NCBI GenBank assembly: GCA_947623455.1
Contig: OX392532.1
Span: 28,060,792-28,124,791, forward strand
Direction of reading: 5' to 3'
Origin: Mimachlamys varia
Lineage: Eukaryota; Mollusca; Bivalvia; Pectinida; Pectinidae
Length of the DNA: 64,000 nucleotides
The position numbers and the translations under genes are program-made. A model generated the notes under the pieces. The model saw nothing but the letters and a program-made list of their open reading frames with translations, had not been told where the DNA came from and did no database searches. Of this stretch, positions 46,261 to 60,023 are shown piece after piece (positions within the stretch are counted from its first letter, which is position 1; every line of letters begins with the position of its first letter).

Positions 46261-47575
46261 AGGGGGCAAACATTTGAAGAGTTATCTCCCCTGAAACTTC
46301 CCTTGTTAAGACTGTGTGACAGTTTGTGTACAGATATCATTTTATCTCTTATTTAACTTAATTATACCATTTATTAAACCATTTTGTTTCTGTGATCTAC
46401 AATCAAAGTGACGGTTGTATCAAATAATTGTGATATAAACCACTGATTTAGAAGTTTTCGAGTGTGTTTTAAAAGGATCGAAGATAAGTTATGGTCTGGT
46501 ATTGAAAGGGACCATGAAGACACTTGAAGCTATGGTAGGTTTCGAGATAATTCTCGTGTAATGTATTTGGGAACAAGAAAATGCCTGTAATACCAGAATA
46601 TATCTGCTCCTAGATGCATGATGGCTATAAGTACACATATAACTGCTATTATAAACTTGAGGGTTGTGGAAACTTCTTGAAATTTCTCTTACCTGGTATG
46701 CATTTAAAATCTACAGTAAAATCATGACATCCTTGTTGCAAATGATCTAGAAAGAAAACATATTGCATCATTTCATCGTGTACATTTCATAGAATTATTG
46801 TTTTCAGTTGTCACATGTTAAGAGAATAGATTGGTGTATTGACGGTTTTACTACAAGTGCAATTACAGTGATGACTGAATGGTGTGCATGATGGACTAGG
46901 GTATAATTATATATTCATATTTTAGATAAATAATTCATATGTTTGAAATAGACCCTCAACTTAGCTGGAGAAATTGAACCTTTAGTTAGATAATCTCCAA
47001 ATGACAACTAAATATGACAGACACAGAAATGTGAAATAAACGATGACAGTGACATGCTATCTATTAAACTAGTTCACTATCAGCCCTATAGTTAAAGGGT
47101 TTATGTTATTATGCATGATAACCTAGGGTCTTGAATTTCATTTTCATACTTTGTGGAATAAACCTTGTGCAGAACAACACTAGATATTTAATTTGTATCA
47201 AACTTATACATTAGCTGTACACAACTGCTTTCATAATATCCGTATATATACATATTAATTTTTATATTTCAATTGTTTGTATTGACTATATAGGATAGTG
47301 CTGACAAGATGTTGTTGTTGTTTACTGGTTTGAAGTTGTTTCTATTTTGATATCGTTTTTGTACAACTTAGACCGTTGTCCTTTCTCTGTGATAGAATCC
47401 GTGCACTACTCTGTACCAATACTATGTGTAAAGACTTTATTAATATATTTCCTTTATAAGAACACATCCATGAACACTCCAGCTGTGAGTTGAATGGATA
47501 AATGTTGACAAAATGAATTTGTGTTTGTGAATTCTATTAAAACATGAAATAAAATATTTGTTTACTGTTTTCTTT
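46261..47575 (+). other. MVP: MVP 3' UTR with polyadenylation signals
   Basis: After the TAA stop (46258-46260) there are AATAAA signals at 47157-47162 and 47548-47553. The latter is followed by a T/G-rich stretch and is the likelier end, giving a 3' UTR of about 1.3 kb. The span is AT-rich and shows no other gene. Confidence 0.55.
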
Positions 47576-48164
47576 ATCTTTAGACTACACCAATTTGAAA
47601 AATAGCTCATTGAGAATTTTGGGGAAAAAAGGAGTGAGAGGGTGAAAATTTTCGATCACAATCGTAAAAAGAAAAAATCTGAATCAATAGAATTTGCCTT
47701 GATTGGTTAAAAGTATACTTGGCTACAATGTCTCCTGCCATATTTATTAATTTGACAATGAACAACAAGTGAATATTAAAGTTTCATCGTCAAAATGCAT
47801 TACTTCCTACAATTCAAGTATCAAATTGACCCAAATTAGTGAATACACTGATGTGTTAATTTTAAAACAAACTAAAAAATATATTGAGATATATTTTACA
47901 GTAGTGTCAAATTAAAATAAATTAAAAATTTTGGCTTCAGATGATGGAAGCAGCATTACTCCCAAAGAACTAATTTTCACATTGATGTGGATTTAATGAA
48001 AAGGTGTACAGGAAACTTTTAGCCTTAACAAACATTCGACACTACAATGGTGATTGATATATTTGTTCAGTACACAATAGGTTTGAACTCATGTTGAGTA
48101 TTGGAATGATTTTACTTCTAAATCCATAATTATAGGGGTTTTACGCACCTGACCCTTCTGTTTC

Positions 48165-48265
48165 TACATAGTTTAGAAATTTTGGATTCCCACCTTTTGG
48201 CCTCTAGCATCACTAAAGAGTCCTAGGAGGACGGAATAGTTGTATATATGATGCAGTTTTATTCC
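48165..48265 (+). repeat. Decayed copy of the repeat at 31560-31690
   Basis: ATTTTGGATTCCCACC, CTCTAGCATCACTAAAGAGT, CCTAGGAGGACGGAATAG and ATGATGCAGTTTTATTCC follow the same order as the minus-strand repeat at 31.6 kb. The CUGA and GAAA positions are mutated here. Confidence 0.6.
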
Positions 48266-49357
48266 TTTTTTCGGCATACTGTAGCTATTATTAAATTCAA
48301 AAGGTGCAGCATATGTGGTTGTTAAGTCTTATTTAGTGTTATGCACTCGTACGCTCTTTTTGCAATAAATTCTTTCTCATGCCGAAGGTGACAAAAGTTC
48401 CAAATAAACTTGGGTGAACATTTCCTTATATACCATGTGTATGTAGAATACAATCTTGATGAAGCATATAATGATCGTTGAAAGCTGATTATGGTTCGAA
48501 GTTTATCAACCAAGTTTGTGTGTCGGTTGCACTTTTAGTTTCTGTACATGCGTTTAATTCATATCCCTGTCGCTTAAAGACATATTTTAAGATGAAGTGT
48601 TGTAGTTGATGAGATCTACTTTGAAAAGTAAATGAATCAGAAAAATATTTTTTGAATTATTTGAAGAGTAATCTCCCTTTGGTCATAAGTAAGGAAGGTG
48701 ATATTCTGTTTCAGGATTCTTTCCTTTGCCCTCGCATAATCATATTGTATCTCATTGAAATGATATCACGATAGTATTGCGATACCGACAAAACTATTGC
48801 GATAGTCAATGATACCTAAAATGTTTTAAATGTTGTAAGTAAATTTAAATGACAACATTTACTAAATTGAGGCCAAGATATTTATCTTTTAAGCCCATTT
48901 AAGTTTGCATAATGAATGAATTAATTTATACTTATAATATTCAATAAAGTAATTCATATCAACAAATCAAATTTAAATCTTTCAATAATGATTATTTGTT
49001 TAAAATGATGCCATTTAGTTAATAAAATACTATACCGATGAAATGATCCATACTATTGCGATAGTCTATTGCATTGCCACTTTACTATTGTGATGGAACT
49101 ATTGGGTGGTACGCTATTGCGATGTATCGAACTAGCATCAATAGCAGTAGCAGAATGTCAGACATCTTTATATATTTACATTTGCTCTGTAATTTCCCAT
49201 TGACACAATGCTATGAGGCAGTTGCTGCCATACACCCAGTGCATCAGACTATAACAGCAATTGGTATTGTGACGTCATCAATTTCATTGTTGTCTTCACT
49301 TGCTTTGCTGTTCAAAATCGGTCCGAAGAAACTAAATAAAGCACATTATTTCTATCG

Positions 49358-49527
49358 AAATGTTAATATAAGTAATGAACATTTTAGCAAATATTGTTAC
49401 AGTCCTATAACACACATTACTATTGCTGACAAACTTACATAAAACCCTACTTAGTTTAAATCAATAGCAATGTGTGTTATAGGACTGTAACAACATTTGC
49501 TAAAACATTCATTGCTTAAATATTTAC
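49358..49527. mobile_element. Foldback MITE with arms of about 55 bp
   Basis: Left AGTAATGAACATTTTAGCAA, then TTGTTACAGTCCTATAACAC; right GTGTTATAGGACTGTAACAA, then TTTGCTAAAACATTCATTGC. About 30 bp of loop separate the arms. The block GTGTTATAGGAC recurs in the palindrome at 61279. Confidence 0.9.
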
Positions 49528-50234
49528 CACTTGGCCACTGCGGCACCACACTTATTGGTTATTACTCGGAATCAAATTGCATAAATATGCAAGGATCACA
49601 TTGACCAGACCATTGAACTTCACCATGTTGATGAGCAGACCAAATTTTATTGAAAGCAGACCCCTGGATATTGAGTATGGACTGCATGATAGTAAAATTG
49701 ATGAAATATATACAACAAACAAAAAGAACAAAAAACACATTTCAAATTCAGTTTTTATTTTGTGAAAAATTATATTTGACATATAATACCACTGCATTAC
49801 CTATATTTTAGTATATGACTATAACGATGAAAACAGGCAGCTGAATTAATGGTAGTACGAACAATGCTTTGTATGGGGATAGGTGGGTACAATGGTTTAC
49901 TGGTGTTAGGATGGGAGTGGACAGACTGGGAAGGATGCATATGGATGGGGAAGATCAGGGGAGGTCATTCTGATTTGACAGTATCTTATGTTTCAAATGT
50001 TTCTGTAAAAGTTCCTGTAATACAGTATATTGGAACTAAACTGGTTCAATTATAGGAATATTTTCAAGTAAATAATTAGCCTATACATCTCATTAAAATG
50101 CACAGTTTTAGAGTTTTCTGACAGAAAGTCAATAGCGGTAAATATATATTTCATTCCCTAATGTACTAAAATGTAGGTTTAGAGCTTACAATCAAACAAC
50201 TGGCAAAAAAGTTCATGCATAGTGTAAATATCTA

Positions 50235-50335
50235 CTGTACATTTGAACACCTAAAAAATAGTTTTTAAGGTTTTATATATATTTTTTTTTGCCATATCAA
50301 TTTGAACACTGAGAAATTGTTTTTAAGGTTTTATA
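50235..50335 (+). repeat. Two-unit tandem duplication
   Basis: ATTTGAACACC/TTTGAACACTG followed by AAATTGTTTTTAAGG-like sequence and TTTTATATAT is present twice, about 58 bp apart. Confidence 0.7.
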
Positions 50336-50737
50336 TATTTTTTTGTCAATATCATAAATATTTCATTCTCCAATGTACTCTTCGACTGATGAAGATAGGC
50401 ATCAGTCCCATTTCCTTTCCTTATTTTCAATGTTTAGAGTATGAATGAAAGTAGCCCATGCTTAGCTGGATTGGTTTAACCCCTGTAGGAAACTAAACCA
50501 GTATCGTTACGAATTCTACCAGAATGGAGGCTACTCCTGACTGAAGATTTCTATAACTTGTGTTGAGTACTATCAGCCTGTGAGTCACATGGCCTGGCAT
50601 AGTAAGAGTACAGATAATATGTGAATACTGCTTACCATAACATTGTGATAGAAAGGTAGGGTTATCTCCCCTGCATTTTGTTACAAAATCTTGTGACAGT
50701 ACCAAAATGTTTTTTAGACAATTGTTTAACTGGATAA

Positions 50738-50842
50738 CTTTGAGGAACTGGTTCAATTAAATTATTACTCTGAGAAACTGGTTCAATTACAACCCTGAGG
50801 AACTGGTTTTATCATAAATCTGAGGAACTGGTTCAATTATAG
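50738..50842 (+). repeat. Four-unit tandem repeat (GAGGAACTGGTTCAATTA)
   Basis: Units of about 26-30 bp share GAGGAACTGGTTCAATTA; the second and third carry one or a few changes. Confidence 0.85.
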
Positions 50843-51164
50843 GTTGAAATTGTATTTAATTCTTCCCTTAATCTGTTGCGTTAAAAGGTTTTAGCCAGTC
50901 ATATACACCTCAAAATGTCTACTGACAGGTCATTGAAACCAAACAGTCCAAACTATTACTTTTCTTGTATAATCATTGTTATAAAATTTCCTGTAAACTC
51001 TCTCACCAATCAATGAATGTTTTCAAGGCTGTAATATTTTTAATATAAGATCTTATTTTAGATTAATACACATATTCCACGCTAATTTATCGGCAAAACT
51101 TCATAAAAACATTTTTTTTTCGATCAGCATTTCCAGCCATCAACTGGATTTTAACTTTTTCATT

Positions 51165-51255
51165 TTAACTCATTCACCCCTGAAATTTCAAAATGAACTC
51201 TTCCATCCTTTGAATTGGATGAGTGTAAATGTGTCTTCAGGGGTGAATGAGTTAA
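51165..51255. repeat. 90-bp hairpin MITE, copy 8
   Basis: A well-preserved copy: TTAACTCATTCACCCCTGAA opens and TTCAGGGGTGAATGAGTTAA closes, an almost perfect palindrome at the ends, with central ATCCTTTGAATTGGATGAG. Confidence 0.92.
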
Positions 51256-52055
51256 TTTATTTCCCTTATGGGAAATGGCTGCTGAGATGGTATGATATTC
51301 CTAATCCCTGACAAAATTTTAACGAGATGACGTCAGTGTCTGTTTGTTGGTGTGTGAAAATTTATGTTGTACAGGGTGGAAGTGGGAATCAAAGTGAAGG
51401 TCAGTCACACACTATATATTCTCACACTGGGTAAAAACCACGAGACAGATTGAGGAAAAGATCACACGACATATATATATATACTTAAGTAAATCACTCA
51501 CAAAGTGAACATCGAGACACAACCCCTAACACATATAGGGTATACATAAAAACACATTGTGCGTCTACAAATTTCTATTACTTTCTATACATGATTGGCA
51601 CAATCAAAGAAAAAAAATGAAAATTAATTGCACATAAACTTATGATACTAATTGATCTTAAGTCTCTTCTTCCCATCTGTTATTGTTATTATTTTTTTTG
51701 GGGGGGGGGGGGGTTGTTGTTATTGAAAATCACACAGATTTAAATACATGTACATGCAAATAGTTCATACTTCGGTTTACTATAAATAATTCCCAAGTTT
51801 TCGCCAAAGTATTGAAAACTTTAAAAGAAGTCCTCTGTGATGACTAGTAAAACTATGTAAAAGAAATATTACATATAAAAATTATTACAGGGATATATTG
51901 TCACTTCCAGTAAGTTACGTTGGTATACACATATACATGTATGTGTACAGGAATGTTATAATATTCATTCAAAATTCTTAGTTTTTCCTGGAATGATTTC
52001 AGAATTTGAGTAAGCTGTGACAGAATTAAGACATTTGGTTTAATTGACTCCTATA

Positions 52056-52180
52056 GATTCAATCAGATCAAATTACGGTAGATATCATCAATCAGATCAA
52101 ATTACGATAGATATTATCAATCTGATAAAATTAGGGTAGATTTTAACAATTAGATCAAATTACGGTAGATATCATTAAAG
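52056..52180 (+). repeat. 29-bp tandem repeat, four units
   Basis: The unit TCAATCAGATCAAATTACGG plus TAGATATCA occurs about four times, with substitutions in the third unit. Confidence 0.9.
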
Positions 52181-54426
52181 TAAGATCAGCATGAAAAGGT
52201 CAGGTCCCAAAATAGAAACCAGATGGGAAGTGGGATATACATTTAAAGAACACTAGCACGAATATATACATCATGTACCGAACAATTACACACAATTAAA
52301 AATCAATGATCATAATAACATCAAGACAAGAAACTTTACAAATACAAAAACATTTATTCTCAATAAAAAATTAGTTGACAATTATTAAAAAAAAAACAAA
52401 AAAACATGGTACGAATTTAATAACATTATCACAATCTACCTTTTAATACTTGTGATACCACACTCGACTTCTCTCAGAGTGGCATCGTATACAGAGACTA
52501 TTAATCTTAATATCATTTCCAGATACATTGTATATGTACAATTCTAAATTATTGATTGACAAAGACAATGTCGCTTCCTCAAAATTCTGATGAACAATGT
52601 ACTACATACTAGTTCTGACAGAAAAAGGCATCTCAAAAAATTAAAAAATTATATAAAAAAAGGCATTACCAAAAATTAAAATTTTTCATGATTGTATGGA
52701 AAATGAGATAAGCTTCTCCCTCTTATAAGTTAACACAATTCTTTTATTGGTAGAAGATAGTATTATTATTTGACAGGCTTTCTTTTAGGGCATTTTTTTT
52801 AAAAAACATTAACCAGCTATGGTAAATTAAATTATGATTGTTAAAACTGTTCATAATTTCAAACAATTAACAAAATAACAAAAAAAAAAAAAAAAAAAAA
52901 TGGTGCTGTTCTTACAGCATAATAGAGAGAAGCATCTCATTTTTTATCCCCCACCCTTTCAATTTTTTCTTCCTTTTAAATTTCCAGTTACATAAAAATA
53001 TGTGACACATGATTTTGAAAGAATAATGCTACATGTAATTCTTAGAAGAACATAGTTGAATTTTTGAATGGGGCTGTGTTTCCTGAAATCGTAGTAGGTA
53101 ACTATTTCTATTTTTGAAAAAGAAATTGTGCTTTTCCTTTAAACAAAACTGACAGCAAAACATGCGTTTCATAAGAATTATTGATCCACAAAATAGCAAG
53201 ATAATTTCTTGTTTACATCCTAGTCAGATTGTGGCTAATATTACAAAATATATATTAAAAAAACTTCCATCCATAATGAATAAAGAACATCCAGCGATAA
53301 TTAGTATTGGTCCTCTCATGATTGTAATGGTATAAGTCTCCATCTTCATGTCCCTTATAAATTATGCCATTGCCAAAATAATGTCGTATAATAAACACAT
53401 GCAGCTGCACACATATCTCAATGGTAGATGGGGATGATATCAAAACATCAGCGATTTCGGGGTCTATCAAAAACAATTTGTATCCTTCAGAGAACACACA
53501 TGAACTTTTTTTTTTTTGCATGATAAAATGAAAATAGAAAAATTAGAACTTGCCGGTAGAAAAAAAATAATATGTAATAAAAAAATAATAAAATTAGTCA
53601 TTCATAAAATTACAAGTTAAGGTTAAAATCAACTCATCTCAAGTATAGGATCTACAATGTATTTGCTCAATAATAATTATAATTACTAAACCAATTTTTT
53701 TTTATTATTTAAAAGAAAAGTGATATGTACTTTAAAATCTATATACCCGGTAAGAATATCATTAACAACAGTATTTTTAGATTCTTATATACTCCTTTTT
53801 TTTTACCACAACCTAATTTACTGGTCATCTCAAAGCGGTTCACAAATTGTTATATCAAATTCGCAGTTCATTACTTTCATTTAGGATATTTTACTTGATA
53901 TGCATGCTTTCTGACCAGGTAAAATTTAAACCTAGTGATCTGCTGAAATTTCCAGGTGTTGTAATATTCCAAAGTGAGATAATAAGCCGTTGTCATGGAA
54001 ACTTGTGCGGAAGACATTCATATATTCAGACATCTCATGCATTTCATTTAGATATTATTGAACTAGATTTATAAAGCTGGGTGTCATATATGCAATCCAT
54101 TCATACCTGGGGACAAGTAATCCTATATTTAGGCTGTCGTTGTGTTGATGTTATTTAATCAGAATATGCAAATCCACTCATTGTATGTAGTTGTGATAGG
54201 AATATTTTTTCACCGCTGTTAAAAATTTAAATACATTTTGGGGCCAAGGCCACTACAGATCATGTCACTAATTAATTATTGTTTCCCAGATTTTAAAAGG
54301 AAACACTATCACCTTATCCTTATAGAATTTTATTTGTACAGCTTTTAATTAGAGCCTTATAAGTTAATGGTGGTTTTTAAAAAGAAAATACAAATTAATG
54401 TAACAACTAGATTGTAAATACCATGA

Positions 54427-54819
54427 TTAAAGGCCCAATATACGTAACTTTCGGCAAAACTTGAAGCGAAAATCAAGCCTAATAACTTATTATATTTATA
54501 GATTTAGCTAAGATTAACTGATATCAGCAATATTCAAGATGAATTCTTTCGTTGTTACCAGTACAGCAGCAGTTGAAACATGCTATTTGTAAACACACGT
54601 CTATTTTGAACCGTCTTCTACCTTCGGTTTGTTGTTGAAGTGGGCCCCACCTGAATTATTTTCAGTTCTTTGGATTTTTTTGTCAAGAGTTTCTTGTTAG
54701 TTACCACACAGGTTTACTTCGTTTTAGGTTTATTTTTGCATGGTTATCAACTGGATTTTTTTTCAGAATTTTTCAGAATCACGAAAATTTCCTTGAAGTT
54801 ACGTATAATGGGCCTTTAA
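54427..54819 (+). mobile_element. TTAA-flanked MITE, copy 6
   Basis: 393 bp between TTAA at 54427-54430 and 54816-54819 with intact terminal repeats, in the same orientation as copy 1. Internal similarity to copy 1 is very high, which suggests recent mobility. Confidence 0.92.
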
Positions 54820-55940
54820 TTGTATGTCGTAATTACTACCCAGTATACAGTGTACATATAAATATGTACTGCTACTGAAATGTGACACCTATTTTAAAGA
54901 AACAGAAATGGGGGACACTGCTAAGGTTAGAATGTTAGGAATATGTAGCACAATACCATGTGTCTGTTTCAATCAGTCATTAAAACTCTTGATTACCTGG
55001 GTAATATCTTTTGTGCAAAGAATAATTTACAGAACAGTGGACTTTGAATTTAAACAATTCAAGATATAAATATGTATAAAAAAAACTATTGTGACATATT
55101 ACACTATTTCAGAATTAGATTTTGTTTCAAAATTTTATATGATGGCCATCAAATTGTTTAAATTCTCAATAGTTTCCCCTATAATCCATAGAAAAGAATT
55201 ATTGTTTTGAATGTAACTACCTCATGTTTTTATTTGTTTTAAACATTTTTTTTTAATATCAAAAACAAGAAAGATAGAATGCCATACAAAAAGAAATATA
55301 AACCAAATTTCCACTCAATCAATTAATTATCGGTAGTCATAATCATACAAGTCACCTAAAACATTAATTAGCAGACATTTACAAAGCACAGTTTATTTTA
55401 CCAGTAATATAACTACTGTGAATACACTTTACAATGAAGTGTTGGGAACTGTAATGACTATGATAAGTTATTGTTGATCATTTCAGTTATTGTTTTACAT
55501 ACAAAATACAATACAATATGTACACACACTAAGTACTTGGTACTTTAGAAAAACACACCAAAAATATATATAAATATTATATGTGTATTGGAACTTTTAA
55601 CAATTCAAGATTGTTAAGAAAATTATTAAAATTCTCCACATAATAAACATGATTCAATAGATTTTCTATATTCGTTAAATTTACCATAACACAAAAACTA
55701 ATATGAAATAAACATAAAATCTGCAAAAAAAAAAAAGAGATGGCACTTTATGTTATTAAATCTTATTGACATCAAAGAACGTTGTAACATAAATTAACAT
55801 AAAAAGAACAGATTGTAGAAAACATAAGCGTACAGGACTTTGTTTACTGAAGGTATCATGGTAATCAGAACATCAACTTAGAGTCCCAATGTATCTGGGT
55901 ATAAGACCATACTGAGATAGCATCAACACTAAATTATATT

Positions 55941-56008
55941 TGAATCATCCATCCCTGAAATATCATAATGAACTATTCCGACCTTTGAACTGGAAGAGCT
56001 CAAATTAA
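55941..56008. repeat. 90-bp hairpin MITE, copy 9 (partial)
   Basis: AATCATCCATCCCTGAAATA, TAATGAACTATTCCGACCTT and GGAAGAGCTCAAATT match the family; the right arm is missing. Confidence 0.6.
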
Positions 56009-57865
56009 TTTTTCATGTTTATGAGATTGTAAAAATTCTGGGTCACAACATGCTTGTAATATTCAATAGAATCCATACAATGAAAACATTTCTGAAATTA
56101 ATCATCAAATAATTTTCCTTTATCATTTTGACACTTTGATCATTATCAGCAATTGGATAATATTCATTTATAGTTTCATCATTTTGAAAGTTACGAGTAA
56201 AACATAATTTTTAAATTTTACATACTAATAGATATTTCTGAGATATTGAATAAAGTCCTTGTACACTTTTGAAATAATACTCTAGCACAAATAAAAAGGC
56301 AAAGGATTTATCTATATCCTTCAAAGGTATATCTAAATATCCCTCTTACCTTATCATAAACAACTTAACACATTTCTATATCAATTAACACCGTTACATA
56401 TTCTGATGTACATTAGCACAGGAAACAGCTGGTGAAGAAGAAATGACGACTTTATTTACGCATGTATCAAGTCTCTAAGTGATAAAATCATAATTAATCC
56501 CCCCACCCCGCTTCTTTAAATGAACAATGCACTTAAATAAACGTTCAAAAGAATTGAGATTCATATTCTAGGTCTATGATGGCAGCGGGAAAGAGAATAT
56601 TTAGTTATACCAAATCTATTTCTTAATTGGGGCTAATATTTTCATATTTTTCACGATTGTGAGGCATGAGTAAAAATGTAGGAATATTAGCCACACGAGT
56701 GAAATATATTTGGTATTACTTCAGATAATGTTAGATATTCTGTTTATTTCATTTTTACAGCAAAACCTACCCTGGCGGCTTTTAAGTTTCCCCGTTGTAA
56801 TTTGTAAGTACCGTAGTATTTTGATTGGTCAAATAAGAAAATATCATATTTCTCGAATTCTCACTAGTGGAAAACAAATCTCTTATTGAATGAATATTTT
56901 TCGACTTTTTCACTGGTAAAAATGTAATAAATTGCTCATATTTTTCTTTTTTGTACTTAGGACTTAAAAATGGTTTGATAATTTATGAATGGTTCAATAT
57001 ATTCAGCCGCAACATCACTGTTCCTTAATATACTATTTTGACTACCACGTAATTTGACCTGTACCATGGTCATCAGATTTTTATGCATGGATACAGGAGA
57101 AGTCTTCTTTATCATAAGTGAAGAAGAATTTACCCAGCGTTGATGTGTACGGTGAGTAAAAATGAAAATATCATACCCTTTAGTTAATTGAAATGACCAC
57201 TTTAATAGCACGGGGAAAAAAGACGAAAAATCCTCAAATGATCTATCTTTACTCAGGCAATATCATTGGATTTTATTTTATCAAGCACTTATCAATGTTC
57301 TTTAAGATAATCAATGGCAAAGGAATAAACAATGTATCTTATTTTCGATTGAGAACACACAGTATTGCCCAACATCAAAAGATTGACCCTATCTTATCTT
57401 ATTAAGCCAAAAAAGTTTTCACCGCATGTGGAAAACAATTTTGATTATTTTCTCAAAAGTTTTAAATGAATGTTCATGCGAGAAATGATATCCCAATTTT
57501 AGAAGATGAATATATGTGATAAATTTGGTTATTTTTGAACTCCAATATCTTCAAAGTGAAAAATAAACACAAATATCGAAGCTTTTCATGAAATCTATAC
57601 CTTTTGAAAACAATGAGGTAAATGAAGTTGTTAGATTGATTGATTTAATTGAGAATAGGTTCCTTGCAAATATACATGCACGCTTTAAACCCTTTCACCA
57701 TCTTAGAGTGTAATGAACTCATCTAGATCAAATGAATGGTACAATTTACTGAAGCTACATAAGGGTGATAAGGTTATATTATATTTTTTATTACCTGGTA
57801 ACAAGTCACTATAAACTTCAGTATTTTAAATCATTTCTTTATAAAAAATGAGCCACTTTGTTTTA

Positions 57866-58262
57866 TGTACAGATTATTTTACACAACCAATAAATGTTTT
57901 ATGTGAGGTTTCGATGAGTATTAGTTTTCCCTAACACCTTCATCAGACTAATGACCAGCAAACCTAGTCAAAAACTAGACATAAAACATATACTGTAAAA
58001 GTGGAATTTTTCGTGGTGTGGAAATTTTCGCTTATTTCTCTGGCATTAAATCTCTGCGAATATATCCACATGCGAACATATTAACACCACTCAAACTCTA
58101 CAGTATAGAATAGTATTATAGGTATACAGTGCAAAACAGCATGACTGCAGCTAGCGCGGAAATATCCACATCGCGAACAGTTTGGAGGCTGACTAAGCGA
58201 AAATTTCCACACATGAAAATATTGGTTTTTACAGTATTGGTTGTGTAAAATAATTCTTTACA
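57866..58262. mobile_element. Inverted-repeat element enclosing a MITE with TACTGTAAAA ends
   Basis: Outer inverted ends: TTATTTTACACAACCAATAA near 57868 and ATTGGTTGTGTAAAATAA near 58236. Inner ends TACTGTAAAAGTGG (about 57991) and CCAATATTTTCATG-type on the other strand, both continuing into GTGGAAATTTTCGCTTA, are inverted relative to each other. The two elements share their right end. Confidence 0.65.
57908..57946 (-). other. Hammerhead-like motif (CTGATGA ... CGAAAC)
   Basis: On the minus strand CTGATGA is followed by a 7-bp stem (GTGTTAG/CTAATAC, loop GGAAAA) and then CGAAAC. Such CUGAUGA-stem-GAAA arrangements occur in Penelope-like elements and retrozymes. Here the base pair next to CUGAUGA appears mismatched and no stem I is evident, so it may only be a look-alike. 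Confidence 0.3.
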
Positions 58263-58510
58263 TAAATCATACATTCCGACCAGAAGAAAATGTTTACAAA
58301 TGAGCCACATTGTTATCATCATATATGGTATGGGGAAAATTTACAAATGGAATCATGATTTTTCGAGTTTCATTACCATCAACTGTTAGGTTTGCTACAA
58401 AAATAAACATTTTTATATTTTTTTCTCCACCATGATTTGACAAATCTTATCTGGTAAACTTGTATACATACACAGACATTAAAACAACATAATATATTCT
58501 TCATCTAAAG

Positions 58511-58600
58511 TATCTCATTCACCCTGATATTTCATAATGAACTACTCCAACCTTTGATTTGGGAGAGTTCAAATGTGTCTTCAGGGGTGAATGGGTTAAT
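58511..58600. repeat. 90-bp hairpin MITE, copy 10
   Basis: ATCTCATTCACCCTGATATT opens and TCTTCAGGGGTGAATGGGTT closes, with central CCAACCTTTGATTTGGGAGA. Confidence 0.88.
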
Positions 58601-60023
58601 CGTACCAGATAAATAAACAGGTAAAAAATATTCAATTACTGATTTTGATTGGATGATTATGAGCAGTTTTATAAATATTCAAAGGTAAAACATATTTTAA
58701 TGACAGATTTGCTAGTAAAGTTTTGATATAAATGTTTTATGTATATCTATGTTGTTTTGTAGGCCTATATATGCTATAGCTGATATCAAAGTGTCAAATG
58801 ACTTAAAGAAAACAATCTTGAGCTTATCTTCAAAACATTTTATAAAGTAGACAATAAGCACATTTTCATCTACAGTTCATGATAAAAGAAAAAAGAAAAT
58901 ACAGTAGAAAAGAATGCACATTTTCTTGATAAAATTTTATTGTGTCGTTTTGCTACCAAGCTTACCAATGTTTTTTTTTTTAACCACTTTTCCATTCCGA
59001 TTTATAGCTTCTTTACTTGGCTTCTTCGGCATGTTCACCTCCATGTTGTAAAACTTGTTACATTCCAACTTTTTGCAAGATAAATGGTGGGAAAAGTCAC
59101 GAAGTGCTATTATGCTATATAGTAAATAAATTTATGAGACAGATTTAGATGGTAGTACATATACATGTATAGCATTTCTACCTCCATGCTTGAAGAGTGA
59201 TAACACAGTCATGGTGTAAAACCAAGATGACCTAACTTTAAAATAATCCTGTGGTGTAATAAATGTCGAGTTAGAAACTAGAAATCAATGTCAATTAGCT
59301 CCATTGTCATTTTTCTGTATATTTAACAAATATGTCCCTGACAACCTACACTATATATGAGGCTTGGTTGCTTAGTAACAAGGGATACTGTAGACCAGTA
59401 ATATTACACTCTTCCTATTTGAAGTTAATATTTTAACAATTTCAAACCAGGTACATAAAGTACATGTAAACCACTAAAATATAAATGGTATCATATCCAA
59501 AACTATTTATCAGGTATGTGTTTTATAAAACATTAATGCACAACAAAAAACCTAAAATAAAATTTCTTCCAAACAGAAATTTTCCTATTTTTTTTTTTGG
59601 TCATTTTTTTTTTACAAATCTCTGAAATTAATTTTTATTGAAATTCTTTAGTTTGTCTGGTATAGTTTTTATCAAATTAGGAAAAAAATAATCTATTTAG
59701 ATAATATTTACCAAAATCCAATTCAATTTTGAATGGGTTCAAATAAGAAAGGAATGGCCTTAACTACATAGAGTGATGGCATGTACAGTGGGTAAGTATC
59801 TTATTTACATGTCTCTACACATTCCAACAGCATTTTCACAAATTTTCATTAAAATATCTTAAGATGGTGTCATATAACATTTAATGACTCTGACTACAGG
59901 TCGTGACTACATGCAGCTAGTATGATATCATATAAATTAACCAAAATCAGTCAAATTTTTATACTTAAATGATTATCGTAGCAAACACATGAACAATATA
60001 TTTTCATAAAATTATATAATTTC

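Noticed and set aside
35000..47600. Vault RNA gene near MVP
   Set aside because: I looked for a short Pol III gene with box A and box B plus a T-run terminator; the only candidate was the tRNA-derived SINE in intron 1, which is not vault-RNA-like.
49074..49442. 122-aa ORF with a hydrophobic stretch
   Set aside because: It overlaps the left arm of a foldback MITE, has no recognisable domain and lies in repeat-derived sequence (CTATTGCGAT repeats).
53255..53521. 88-aa minus-strand ORF as an exon of the RING gene
   Set aside because: It has no domain match or consistent splice sites, and it lies downstream of that gene's stop codon.
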